Assembly (NCBI GenBank): GCA_002699025.1
Contig: PABA01000080.1
Span: 1-64,000 of the forward strand
Direction: 5' to 3'
From: Sandaracinus sp.
Lineage (GTDB): Bacteria > Myxococcota_A > Polyangia > Polyangiales > Houyiibacteriaceae
DNA length: 64,000 nt
In this document: positions 52,857 to 61,732 of the stretch, piece after piece
Layout of the letters: each line of letters begins with the position of its first letter
Numbering within the stretch: the first letter of the stretch is position 1
Notes under the pieces: model-generated
What the model was told of the DNA's origin: nothing
The model's database searches: none
The model's input: only the letters and a program-made list of their open reading frames with translations
Program-made: the position numbers and the translations under genes

Positions 52857-52931
52857 TCACTCGCACCGACTCATGCACCGACACTCACAGCAATTCACGC
52901 ACCGACACTCGCAGCAACTCACGCACCGGCT
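52857..52931. repeat. 24-bp tandem repeat filling the gap between two co-directional genes
   Basis: Three imperfect units of 24 bp (minus strand, GAGTTGCTGCGAGTGTCGGT type) occupy essentially the whole 78-bp space from the stop of the giant lipoprotein gene to the ATG of the HEAT protein gene. The repeat therefore forms the entire intercistronic leader, including the ribosome-binding region. Confidence 0.85.
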
Positions 52932-55900
52932 CACTCGCAGACGGAGGGATTCAGGTCGCAGTAGGTCACGAGGGGCCCGAGCGGGTAGCTCCAATCCTTG
53001 TGGAAGATCGGCACCTCCCAGCTCGGCCCGCTCCAGCGGAAGAGCGTCTTCTTGTAGGTCTTCCACCAGGTGTCCGCGTAGGCGTAGACGCGCCCGCTGA
53101 GCAGCTCGAGCTCGAGGTCCGCCGAGAGGCCGACCACCAGCGAGGTGTCGCGGAGCGGCCCGTCGGTCTCGAAGGAGAGCGACGTCGTCACCGGCAGCGC
53201 CAGCTCGATCACCTGGAGCGACGCGCCGACGCCGAGCTCCACCACGAAGAGATCGATGCCCACTTCGGCGAAGCCGCTGAGCGCGCCGAAGGGCCGCGCG
53301 TTCGCGAGCACGGCCACGTGGCCGCCGGGTCCGCACTCGCCGCTCGTGTCGAGCGCCATCGTCAGCCCACCGCTCACGTCCAGGCCCACGCGCCCGGCCG
53401 CGCCGATGCGCACCACCACGTCGAAGCCGGCGATGGAGAAGACCGGCGCCTCGACGCTCTCGCCGAAGCCCTCCTCGCCGACGACCTGATCGAAGACGAG
53501 GTTGAAGGCGTAGGATCGATCGATCGAGTCCAACGCCGCCCGCCCCGAGAGCTCCTCGTCCCAGATCTCGCTGCCGAGCACGCGCAGGTGCGTCGCGAAG
53601 CGCGGGTCCGCCGCCCCCGTCTCGTCCCGCATGGTGACGTCCATGACGCCGTCCACCGCGTGGAAGCGCACCGTCGCCAGGTCGACCCAGGCCTGCAGGT
53701 GCGCCTCGGCGCCCGCGTCGATCTGGCAGAGGTCCGGCTCGCCCGTGTCCGGGTGCGGCGGGAAGTCGAGGAACCAGCTCGCCCCCGCGTCGTAGCCCGC
53801 CCCGAACCACTCGGGGATGCCGATGTCGTCCGCCGCCCCGTAGCTCTCGCCGTAGGTCGGCCGCCGCGTCGGGTCGTCCGTGTCGAAGGCGTCGTCGAGG
53901 TTCTGGATCGTGTACTCCTGCCGATCCAGGTACGTGCGGAAGTCCACCGCGCGCTCGGTCGGGTCCGCGCTCTCGGTGCGGAAGGAGCTCCCGCCGACGG
54001 GCAGGTAGGTGTAGCCCGAGGCGAGCGTCGCGAAGTCGGCCGGCGCGAGGTTCTCGCAGCGCTCCCGCTCCTGCTCCATCTCCCACTCGAACATCGCCTG
54101 GACGTCCTCGACGAAGTCCTGGGGCGCCCAGTCGCAGGGGTGCGGGATCGGGTTCCCCTCCGCGTCGCGGCGCAGATCGAAGCAGCCCCGCGCGTCGGCG
54201 CGCTTCAGCACATCCGAGATCGACTTGTCGATGGCGAGGATGTCGGCGCGGATCCGGTCGCCGATCGGGTCGTCCCCGCCGACGATGAAGCGCGGCTCCT
54301 CGAGCTTCTCCTCGAGCAGGCGCCGCTCGTCCATCAGCCCCATGAAGCGGTCGCGCAGGCCCCAGCCGTAGCTCAACACCTCGTCGGAGACGCCGCGCGC
54401 GCCGAGGGCGTCGTTCATGCGCTGGTGGTGGTGCCAGCCGTCGTCCTCGCCGCGCACCGTGCGCGTGAGCCAGACGTCCCCCTGCCCTTCGAGCTTCGCG
54501 AGGATCGCCTGGTTGCGCGCGTCCGCGTCCGGGTCCGCCGAGTTCTCGAAGACCGTGCGGAAGGAGGAGATGTTCGCGAGCACCTCGCGGATCGCCTCGT
54601 TCTGCGTCCACATCAGCCGGTAGAAGTCGTTCTTCGGCGAGGTGCCGCCGTCCTGTCCGAGCGCGAAGTCCCCGGGGAGCACCGGGGCGTGCGAGGGGTA
54701 GTAGCCGAAGGGCGTGCCGAAGCGGAGCGTGCGCCGCGCGATGGCGACGTCGATGAGCTCCTCGTCCTCCGAGTAGGCGAGCTGGTAGACGCGCCGCGCG
54801 TCGTCGTAGAACTGCTCCGTGTAGGCGCGATAGACCTCGTAGCTGTGGAAGGCCTGGTCGACGTACTCGTCGCAGCTCCCCACGGCCCGCGTCCCGAGCG
54901 ACGCCTCGTACTCGCCCACGTCCGCGTCGGAGACGACGACCTCGGCGGGCGTCGCCGCGAAGGGCACCAGCGCCGCCGGCCCGGGCTCGTAGGCGTAGAG
55001 CGGGCAGTCGTGGCGGCCGGGCTCGGAGAGGCTCGCGTCGAACGAGTCGAGGTCGCCTCCGGAGGAGAGGCGCGCCGTCTCGCTCGGACAGATCGCGGCG
55101 CTGGCGGCCACGTCCTGGGCCTGGGCGGCGACGGACGCGCGGCACTCCGCCTCGAGCCAGGCGTGGCACTCGCTCGGATAACGGCTCGTGAGCACGCCGT
55201 AGGACGTGGCGCAGAGGTCGGCCGTGATCGGCTGGAGGCTGGTCTCGGGGCAGAGCCGCTCCTCCCAGCCGGCGCAGCGCGCCATCACGTAATCCGTGCA
55301 GGCCGCGGGCCGCCCGGCGAGCGCGGCGCCGACGTCCGAGCAGGTGGTCGTGTCGATGGCCGGGCAGGCGTCCCGGACGACGCCCTCGCAGCGGCTCTGC
55401 AGATACCAGGCGCAACCATCCGGCGCGGTCCCGTCGGCGAGGTAGGCGCCGCAGGCGTCGACGTCCGCGGGGCAGGAGTCGCTGGCGAGGGCCTCGCAGA
55501 GGGGCTCGACGACCGGGCGGCAGACCGGGTCGTAGAGGGGGCTCCGCTGGTAGCGATAGGAGGGGCTCGCGCAGGAGCCGAGGGTCACGTCGCGCGGGCA
55601 GTCCGCGCGCTCGAGCACCGGGCAGAGCGCGTCGCCGACCTCGCGGCACGCGAGCGGGAGCCGCCCCGGGTCGGCGCAGTCGCGCTCCGTCCAGTAGGGG
55701 CAGCCGGCGCAGGCGATCGAGTAGTACTCCCAGCAGGGGTAGGTCTCGCCGATGCGAAAGCTGCCGCCGACGCGCTCGTTGAAGGCCGCCCAGCCCTCGT
55801 CGAGGAACTCGGCGCAGAGCGCCGGGGTGGCCTCGACGCAGGCTGGCGCGGGGCGCGGGCCGCGGGGGTACTCGACCGGGACGGGCGGGTCCCCCGTACC

Positions 55901-56728
55901 ATCCCAGACGCAGCGCCGCGGCAAGCAGTTCGAGGCGCCGTCGCACTGCTCGCGGTGGTCGACGATCCCATCCCCGCAGCGCGGCAGGCGGCAGGTCGTC
56001 CGGCAGGTGTTGGCGACGTCGGCGTTCTCGTCCCCGTCGTCGCACTCCTCGCCCTCGTCCAGGAGCCCGTCACCGCAGGTGGAGCTCGTGCAGTCGGTCC
56101 GGCAGGCCAGGGGGAGCGTGTCCGAGCGCGCGTCGCCCGTGTCGCACTCCTCGCCTTCGTCGACCGTGCCGTCACCGCAGGTCGGCAGGCTGCAGTCCGT
56201 TCGGCAGGCATCCGGCGCGTAGTCCGAGTTCATCAGCCCCTGGTCGCAGGCCTCGCCCGTGTCGACGATCGCGTCGCCGCAGCGCGGCAGGCGGCAATCG
56301 CTGCGGCAGGCGTCCGCCAACAGATCCGAGCGGGCCGGCCCCGTGTCGCACTGCTCCGCCGCGTCCACGACCCCGTCGCCGCAGCGCGGCGCCGTGCAGT
56401 CCGTCCGGCAGGCGTCCGGGGCGGCGTCGTCGTTCGCGTCCCCGTCGTCGCAGGCCTCGCCCTCGTCGATGGTGCCGTCTCCGCAGTAGCCAGGCGGGCC
56501 GCCGTCTTCGTCCGGGGGCCCCGCGTCGGCCTCCACCCGCGCGTCCATCGCCGCGTCCGGCAGGGCCGCGTCCTCGTCTCCCGACCCGCCGTCCGTCGCG
56601 GCGTCCGCCATCACGCGCCCGGCGTCCCCCGACCCCGCGTCCGGCGCGTCCTCGCCGCCGCCGCAGCCGAGCGCCCATACGAGCCCCAGCGCCGCCAGCG
56701 ACGTCCACCCACTCCATACCCTCACCAT
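52931..56728 (-). CDS. giant cysteine-rich lipoprotein with CGDG (DUF4215-type) repeats
   Basis: From the ATG at 56728 the 1265-residue product has a lipobox LVWALGC, a D/A/G linker with many Asp (about 25-80), and six or seven tandem units of the CGDGxxDxGExCDxG type (about 85-290), each with C-R-T/S-D-C. A very large mature part follows, including several more Cys and ending in a beta-rich domain with LSADLELELLSGRVYAYADTWWKT and CDLNPSVCE. DUF4215 units are Cys-rich surface modules frequent in myxobacteria. A palindrome lies just upstream of the start. Confidence 0.85.
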   Translation of the reverse strand: MVRVWSGWTSLAALGLVWALGCGGGEDAPDAGSGDAGRVMADAATDGGSGDEDAALPDAAMDARVEADAGPPDEDGGPPGYCGDGTIDEGEACDDGDANDDAAPDACRTDCTAPRCGDGVVDAAEQCDTGPARSDLLADACRSDCRLPRCGDAIVDTGEACDQGLMNSDYAPDACRTDCSLPTCGDGTVDEGEECDTGDARSDTLPLACRTDCTSSTCGDGLLDEGEECDDGDENADVANTCRTTCRLPRCGDGIVDHREQCDGASNCLPRRCVWDGTGDPPVPVEYPRGPRPAPACVEATPALCAEFLDEGWAAFNERVGGSFRIGETYPCWEYYSIACAGCPYWTERDCADPGRLPLACREVGDALCPVLERADCPRDVTLGSCASPSYRYQRSPLYDPVCRPVVEPLCEALASDSCPADVDACGAYLADGTAPDGCAWYLQSRCEGVVRDACPAIDTTTCSDVGAALAGRPAACTDYVMARCAGWEERLCPETSLQPITADLCATSYGVLTSRYPSECHAWLEAECRASVAAQAQDVAASAAICPSETARLSSGGDLDSFDASLSEPGRHDCPLYAYEPGPAALVPFAATPAEVVVSDADVGEYEASLGTRAVGSCDEYVDQAFHSYEVYRAYTEQFYDDARRVYQLAYSEDEELIDVAIARRTLRFGTPFGYYPSHAPVLPGDFALGQDGGTSPKNDFYRLMWTQNEAIREVLANISSFRTVFENSADPDADARNQAILAKLEGQGDVWLTRTVRGEDDGWHHHQRMNDALGARGVSDEVLSYGWGLRDRFMGLMDERRLLEEKLEEPRFIVGGDDPIGDRIRADILAIDKSISDVLKRADARGCFDLRRDAEGNPIPHPCDWAPQDFVEDVQAMFEWEMEQERERCENLAPADFATLASGYTYLPVGGSSFRTESADPTERAVDFRTYLDRQEYTIQNLDDAFDTDDPTRRPTYGESYGAADDIGIPEWFGAGYDAGASWFLDFPPHPDTGEPDLCQIDAGAEAHLQAWVDLATVRFHAVDGVMDVTMRDETGAADPRFATHLRVLGSEIWDEELSGRAALDSIDRSYAFNLVFDQVVGEEGFGESVEAPVFSIAGFDVVVRIGAAGRVGLDVSGGLTMALDTSGECGPGGHVAVLANARPFGALSGFAEVGIDLFVVELGVGASLQVIELALPVTTSLSFETDGPLRDTSLVVGLSADLELELLSGRVYAYADTWWKTYKKTLFRWSGPSWEVPIFHKDWSYPLGPLVTYCDLNPSVCE

Positions 56729-56763
56729 CGAGGGGCGAGTATACGCCCGAATCCGATGATCAT

Positions 56764-56777
56764 GTGGAATATTCCAC
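56764..56777. promoter_or_regulatory. perfect palindrome GTGGAATATTCCAC
   Basis: This 14-bp perfect palindrome lies 35 bases upstream of the giant lipoprotein ATG at 56728 and is markedly more AT-rich than its surroundings. The position fits a dimeric regulator site. Confidence 0.5.
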
Positions 56778-56987
56778 CCAAGGCGGACTCGCGCGCCCCG
56801 GGGCATGGCGACGACGATGAAGCCGCCCGGCGAGAGTGACGGTTCGGCGGAGGCGTGCTCGCCGCGTAGCCAGCGAGGTTTCGCCGTGCGGATCCGGCGC
56901 GACGGGCTGTCACGGTCGGGGGTCCCGGCCCCCGCCCGAAGTCCGCCCGATCCTGACAATGAATCCAGTTCACCACTTCCTGGACAG

Positions 56988-57003
56988 TGGTATTCGCGTT
57001 GCA
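56988..57003 (+). promoter_or_regulatory. sigma-54-like promoter
   Basis: TGGTATTCGCGTTGCA keeps the essential GG and GC ten bases apart and matches most of the TGGCAC-N5-TTGCA consensus. It lies 115 bases before the GTG at 57118. The 115-bp leader would be long, and no clear enhancer site was found. Confidence 0.4.
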
Positions 57004-57117
57004 ACGTCCTCCCATGGCCCGCCGTGAGCCCTGTTCACGGCCGGCTGGAAGAGACCGCCCCAAACTGTGTACGCTTCGTGCACATCCGTGCGGGGACACC
57101 AAGGAGCGAGAGGGAAC

Positions 57118-58812
57118 GTGCGCGCGACCATCACCACGAGGACCACGCTGCCAGCAGCGCTCGCGCTGCTGCTCGGCGCCTGCCAAGGCGCCATCGGCGA
57201 GCCCACGGGCCGAACCGATCCCAGCGATCCATCGGACCCGAGCCGCCCCGTCGACCCCTGCGCCGACGGCGCCTGTGACCCGGAGGACGCGATCCCGGCC
57301 CTCGGCAGCGCCTACCCGCGACTGAGCCACGGGCAGTACGAGAACACGATCCGCGACCTCTTCGGCCTCTCCGAGACGCCCGGCCTCACGACCGGCTTCG
57401 AGGACGACCCGAGCGGGACCACGGCCTTCGACAACGACAGCACCGTGCTCCAGGTCACGCCGAACCTCTGGCAGGACTACCAGAGCGCCGCCGAGGTGAT
57501 GGCCAGCCGGGTCATCGAGGACGCCGCGCTCCTCGGCCGGCTCACGGACGGCCTCCCGGCGGACGAGCCGGACCGGACGCAGGCCTTCGTCGAGCGCTTC
57601 CTCGGGCAGGCCTTCCGCCGCCCGGCGACCGACGACGAGGTCCGCCAGTTCGTCGACCTCGCCGCCATGGCGCCCTCGCACTACCCGGAGGTCCCCGAGG
57701 CCACGGGCCGCGTCGCCCTGGTCGTGCAGGCGGCGCTCCAGTCGCCGCACTTCCTCTACCGGGACGAATGGGGCGACCCCGACGGCGACGGCGTCGTCGA
57801 GCTGACCGACTATCAGCTCGCCTCGCGCCTCGCCTACACGCTCTGGGACTCCATGCCCGACGCGGAGCTCCTCCGCGCCGCCGAGGCCGGCGAGCTCACC
57901 CGCGGCGACGGGCTCCGCGCCCAGGCCGCGCGCATGCTCGACGACCCGAAGGCCGAGGGGAAGATCCGCACCTTCCACCGCAAGCTCTACGATCTCAGCC
58001 ACTACGAGGACGTCGAGCTCGACGGCTTCCCGGCCGGCATCGGTCGGACGCTCCGCGCCGAGGCCGAGCGCTTCGTCGAGGACGTCGTGCTCGAGAACGA
58101 CGGCGGCGTCCGCGAGCTCTACACGGCGCCCTACTCCTACGTGAACGCCGACACGGCGCCCCTCTACGGCCTCGACCCGGCCGACTTCGGCGACGAGCTC
58201 GTCCGCACGGAGCTCGACCCGAGCCAGCGCGCCGGCCTCTTCACGCAGCCGGGCTTCATCGCCTCCCACGACGGCGACACGGCGCCCATCCACCGCGGCA
58301 TCTTCCTCAACCTCTACGTGCTCTGCACCGAGCTGCCGCCGCCGCCGGTCTTCGACCCGCCGACCCTCGAGGGCACGACGCGCCGCGAGCGCATCAACTC
58401 GATCACCGGGCCCGGCACCTGCGGCGGCACCTGCCACGGCGAAGCGATCAACCCGGTCGGCTTCCCCTACGAGACCTTCGACGACTTCGGCCGCTGGCGC
58501 ACCGAGGACAACGGCCAGCCCATCGACGCCGCCGCCGCCTTCCGCTTCGAGGAGGGCACGGTCGGCTTCGACGGCCCGGTCGAGCTCGCCGGCGCCATCG
58601 CCGACTCCATGAACGCCCACCGCTGCTACGCGAAGAACTGGCTCGAGTACGCCTTCGGCCGGCCCGTGCAGCTCGGCGACTCGCCGGTGCTCCAGAGCAT
58701 CGCCACCCAGTCGCGAGACGAGGGGCTCTCCGTGAAGGAGATCCTCATCCAGCTCGTCGACAGCACCCTCTTCCGCACCCGCCGCGTCGACGCCGAGGAG
58801 GCCTCGGAATGA
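57118..58812 (+). CDS. DUF1592/DUF1588/DUF1585-type protein with CX3CH motif
   Basis: The 564-residue product has a lipoprotein signal (LALLLGAC), a D/P linker, then SHGQYENTIRDLFGL (DUF1587-like), a helical core FVERFLGQAFRRPATDDEV (DUF1595), then LASRLAYTLWDSMPDAELLRAAEAGEL (DUF1592), RAGLFTQPGFIASHDGDTAPIHRGIFL (DUF1588) and the C-terminal DUF1585. A motif at 435-440 reads C-GGT-C-H, a heme-like motif with one extra residue. The start is GTG at 57118 after AGGAG and GAGGGA. These proteins always occur with a DUF1552 protein and their function is unknown. Confidence 0.9.
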   Translation: MRATITTRTTLPAALALLLGACQGAIGEPTGRTDPSDPSDPSRPVDPCADGACDPEDAIPALGSAYPRLSHGQYENTIRDLFGLSETPGLTTGFEDDPSGTTAFDNDSTVLQVTPNLWQDYQSAAEVMASRVIEDAALLGRLTDGLPADEPDRTQAFVERFLGQAFRRPATDDEVRQFVDLAAMAPSHYPEVPEATGRVALVVQAALQSPHFLYRDEWGDPDGDGVVELTDYQLASRLAYTLWDSMPDAELLRAAEAGELTRGDGLRAQAARMLDDPKAEGKIRTFHRKLYDLSHYEDVELDGFPAGIGRTLRAEAERFVEDVVLENDGGVRELYTAPYSYVNADTAPLYGLDPADFGDELVRTELDPSQRAGLFTQPGFIASHDGDTAPIHRGIFLNLYVLCTELPPPPVFDPPTLEGTTRRERINSITGPGTCGGTCHGEAINPVGFPYETFDDFGRWRTEDNGQPIDAAAAFRFEEGTVGFDGPVELAGAIADSMNAHRCYAKNWLEYAFGRPVQLGDSPVLQSIATQSRDEGLSVKEILIQLVDSTLFRTRRVDAEEASE

Positions 58813-60272
58813 CCGCCCCGAAGAAGAAGAAGACGAAGACGCCCCGCTCGCCCTTCTCCCGCCGCCTCTTTCTGCGCGGCGCCGGCACGGTCGCCCTCGG
58901 CCTGCCCTTCCTGGAGAGCATCGGCCGCTTCGGCTCGAAGGCCAAGGCCGCGTCCGGCGACGAGAGCTTCGCCATCTGGCTCCGGCAGGGCAACGGCGTG
59001 GCGCAGGAGGGCCGCGACGAGCCCGAGCGCTTCTGGCCGAGCGCGACCGGTCGGCTCACCCGGGACGGCCTCGCCGGCGAGACCGGGCGCGCGACGAGCG
59101 AGCTGGCCGACTACGCCGAGAGCCTGCTCATGGTCAGCGGCCTCCGCTTCGCCTTCCCCGGCAACGGCTGCGGCCACAGCGGCGGCGGCAACCAGTGCCT
59201 GACGGCCGCCCGCGTGAGCGAGGAGCCCTCGGGCAACGAGTCGCTCGCCATGGGCGAGTCCGTCGACAACCGCGTGGCCCGCGAGCTCCACCCGGAGCGC
59301 GAGCCGCTGACGCTCTTCACCGGGCGCAAGAGCGGCTACCTGCCCGAGGTGATGAGCTACCGCGGGCCCATGGATCTGCGCGCCGGCGAGAACGACCCCT
59401 GGAACGCCTACATGCGCATGACCGGCCTCACGGGCATGGACGTCGAGGTGGTGAACCGCATCCGGCAGCGGCGCATGAGCGTCAACGACCTGGTGCGCGA
59501 GCAGATGGGCGAGCTGCTCAGCCGCGACCTGAGCGTCGACGATCGGCGGCGCCTCGACCTGCACTTCTCGTCGATCCGCGACCTCGAGGTGCTGATGAGC
59601 TGCCGCCTCCCGGAGATGCGCGAGATGGAGATGGAGGGCATCGACCCGCTCAGCTCCGGCAACTACCAGGTCGTCACGCGCATGCACATGGATCTGATCG
59701 CCACCGCCGTGGCCTGCGGCTACGTGCGATCGGCGACGCTCCAGCTGGGCAACGGCAACGACGGCACGCAGCACGTGATCCCCGGCTACCGGGGCGGCGA
59801 GGAGCTGCCGCGCTTCCACCAGATCTCGCACCGCATCTACAGCGACGGCTCCGACGGACCGCCCATCGAGGGCGCCCAGGAGATGCACCACGAGGTCGAC
59901 AAGATGCACCTGCGGCTCTTCCGCTACCTCCTCGACCGGCTCAGCGAGTACACGTCGGAGAGCGGCGGGCCGCTCCTCGACTGCGGCACGGCCTGCATCA
60001 CGAACGACCTCGGCCACGGCGTGAGCCACACCTACCGGAACGTGCCCTTCATCTTCGCCGGGAGCCTCGGCGGGAACCTGAACGTCGGGAACTACGTCGA
60101 CGCGCGCGCGAGCGCCGGCGACTACGTCAGCCACAACAAGATGTTCAACACGGTCCTCAGCGCGATGGGGATCCGGAAGGAAGACGGCTCGCTGGTCGAC
60201 GATTTCGGCGACGCGAGCCTCGAGCGCGGCTTCGTGCCCGAGATGATCGCCTCGGACGCGCCCGACCTCTGA
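58809..60272 (+). CDS. DUF1552 protein with Tat signal
   Basis: The 487-residue product has a Lys-rich n-region and a twin-arginine motif S-RR-LFLRG (about 17-24) with LGLPFLESI as hydrophobic region, so it is probably exported folded. The mature part has RQGNGVAQEG, GHSGGGNQCLTAA and SSGNYQVVTRMHMDLIATAVACGYVRSATLQLGNG typical of DUF1552, which belongs to the alkaline-phosphatase-like/sulfatase-type DUF group. Its ATG overlaps the upstream stop (ATGA), so the pair is made together. Function unknown. Confidence 0.92.
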   Translation: MTAPKKKKTKTPRSPFSRRLFLRGAGTVALGLPFLESIGRFGSKAKAASGDESFAIWLRQGNGVAQEGRDEPERFWPSATGRLTRDGLAGETGRATSELADYAESLLMVSGLRFAFPGNGCGHSGGGNQCLTAARVSEEPSGNESLAMGESVDNRVARELHPEREPLTLFTGRKSGYLPEVMSYRGPMDLRAGENDPWNAYMRMTGLTGMDVEVVNRIRQRRMSVNDLVREQMGELLSRDLSVDDRRRLDLHFSSIRDLEVLMSCRLPEMREMEMEGIDPLSSGNYQVVTRMHMDLIATAVACGYVRSATLQLGNGNDGTQHVIPGYRGGEELPRFHQISHRIYSDGSDGPPIEGAQEMHHEVDKMHLRLFRYLLDRLSEYTSESGGPLLDCGTACITNDLGHGVSHTYRNVPFIFAGSLGGNLNVGNYVDARASAGDYVSHNKMFNTVLSAMGIRKEDGSLVDDFGDASLERGFVPEMIASDAPDL

Positions 60273-60371
60273 GGGCGGGCTCGGGGCGGGCGCGACTTCG
60301 CCGCGCTCGCGGCCGGCGCTCTGGCCCGACCGCAGCGTGGCTTCGCTCCGTCGGGGCTCGGCCGAACGCGT

Positions 60372-60406
60372 GTCCGCCGCCCTCACCTCGCGGTGGGGCG
60401 GCGGAC
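60372..60406. terminator. long hairpin between convergent genes
   Basis: GTCCGCC...GGCGGAC with an inner CCTCACC/GGTGGGG stem (about 15 pairs, one bulge, tetraloop TCGC) lies 100 bp past the DUF1552 stop and 40 bp past the pilin-like stop. It can serve both strands. There is no T-run. Confidence 0.6.
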
Positions 60407-60443
60407 GGATGACGGGAGCGTGAGTGGGGGTCGGCGGCGCCTC

Positions 60444-60668
60444 TCAGAGGCCGAGCTGCTGGATCATGTGGGTCGCGTACTCGACCTTCTCCACGAGGGC
60501 GTCGCCGAGGTTCGTCCAGACGGCGATGGCGCCGACGGCGACGAGGACGAGCGCGATCGTGTACTCGACGGTCGCGAGGCCGCGGCGATCGGCGAGGAGC
60601 GCGCGGGAGGGAGAGGCGGGGCGGGCGGGGGAAGAGGCGGGTCGGAGCGCGGAGGAGAAGCGGGTCAT
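60444..60668 (-). CDS. Flp/type IVb pilin-like small protein
   Basis: The 74-residue product has a basic N-terminal part with Pro/Ser, then DRRGLATVEYTIALVLVAVGAIAVWTNLGDALVEKVEYATHMI. A G-x-x-x-VEY followed by one hydrophobic helix is the Flp/TadE pilin pattern, where cleavage would be after Gly and the Glu lies five residues on. The ATG at 60668 is preferred; another at 60692 adds eight residues. No tad genes are near. Confidence 0.7.
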   Translation of the reverse strand: MTRFSSALRPASSPARPASPSRALLADRRGLATVEYTIALVLVAVGAIAVWTNLGDALVEKVEYATHMIQQLGL

Positions 60669-60878
60669 GGGTCGGTTCCTTTCGTTCACCACGCGCCGCC
60701 TCTTCGCAGGGTCGGTGCCGGGACCATGGGCGGCGCTCTCGGGGAACGCGGCCCTTCTCGCGCCATCGTCGCGTCAGTTCTCCCCGTCGATTTTCTCCAT
60801 CCGGGCGAAATGCATCAGTTCGAGTCGCGCGCGGGCGGGTAGCGGAGCGGGCCGGTCGGCGCCAAGGTCAGCGACGCG

Positions 60879-61295
60879 ATGAAGACCTCCCTCGACGACG
60901 TGTACGAGACCTTCGAGCTGCTCGACGACTGGACGGACCGCTACGGCTTCCTCATCGAGCTGGGCGGCGAGCTCCCCCCCATGCCGGAGGAGCTCAAGGT
61001 CCCCGAGCACAAGGTGAAGGGGTGCATGAGCCAGGTGTGGCTCGTGGGCGTGCCGAAGGACGGCACGATCGACTTCCTCGCCGACAGCGACGCCCACATC
61101 GTGCGCGGGCTGGTGGCGCTGCTCCTGATGATCTACGGCGGCAAGACGCCCGCGGAGATCGCCGCGACCGACCACCAGGCGGTCCTCGCCCGGCTCGGCC
61201 TCGACAAGCACCTCAGCCCGGGCCGCAGCAACGGCCTGCACTCGATGGTGAAGCGAGTGAAGGAGCTCGCGGCGGCCGTCGACGCCAGCGCCTGA
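60879..61295 (+). CDS. sufE: SufE family Fe-S assembly protein
   Basis: The 138-residue product matches SufE: LDDWTDRYGFLIELGGELPPMPEE at the N-terminus and KVKGC49MSQVW with the sulfur-accepting cysteine. The GRSNGLHSMVKRVKELA end is typical. It accepts sulfur from a SufS-type desulfurase for cluster assembly. No suf genes are adjacent; the HIT gene follows 20 bp later and may be co-transcribed. Confidence 0.93.
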   Translation: MKTSLDDVYETFELLDDWTDRYGFLIELGGELPPMPEELKVPEHKVKGCMSQVWLVGVPKDGTIDFLADSDAHIVRGLVALLLMIYGGKTPAEIAATDHQAVLARLGLDKHLSPGRSNGLHSMVKRVKELAAAVDASA

Positions 61296-61315
61296 TCCGT
61301 CGTACGGTCCCGGCC

Positions 61316-61732
61316 ATGGCCGAGACCATCTTCAGCAAGATCCTCCGGGGCGAGGTCCCCTGCCACGAGGTCTACCAGGACGAGCACGTCTTCGCGTTCC
61401 TGGACATCGGCCCGCTCGCGCCCGGTCACACGCTGGTCATCCCGAAGGAGCCCGCCGAGACCCTCGACCAGCTCTCCGACGAGGCCGCCGCCGCCATCGG
61501 CCGGGTGCTCCCCCGGCTCTGCCGCGCCGTGATGAAGGCCACCGGCTGCGAGCAGTACAACATCCTCCAGAACAACGGGACGCGCGCGCACCAGGCCGTG
61601 ATGCACGTCCACTTCCACATCATCCCCAAGCCCACCCCCGAACAGGGCCTCGGCATCCGCTGGCACCCCGGCAAGCTCCCCGACGAAGAAGGCCAGGCCA
61701 TGCGCCAGAAGATCCTCGCCGCCCTCGAGTGA
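61316..61732 (+). CDS. HIT family hydrolase
   Basis: The 138-residue product has the histidine triad H97-V-H99-F-H101-IIP and the N-terminal IFSKILRGEVPCHEVYQDE typical of HinT-like purine nucleoside phosphoramidases. The C-terminal 25 residues are longer than those of minimal HinT. It follows sufE closely. Confidence 0.92.
   Translation: MAETIFSKILRGEVPCHEVYQDEHVFAFLDIGPLAPGHTLVIPKEPAETLDQLSDEAAAAIGRVLPRLCRAVMKATGCEQYNILQNNGTRAHQAVMHVHFHIIPKPTPEQGLGIRWHPGKLPDEEGQAMRQKILAALE

Larger units (their letters stand above)
56729..57117. other. 389-bp divergent promoter region
   Basis: It separates the starts of the giant lipoprotein gene (minus) and the DUF1592/1588 gene (plus). It contains a palindrome close to the minus gene and a sigma-54-like site plus a short inverted repeat (CCACT/AGTGG, 56973-56990) close to the plus gene. 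No coding frame is visible between. Confidence 0.6.

Noticed and set aside
52857-52931. Cysteine-rich tail (CCECRC units) of the giant lipoprotein read in another frame
   Set aside because: It needs a frameshift past the true stop, and the cysteines come from the 24-bp repeat; the in-frame end NPSVCE is normal.
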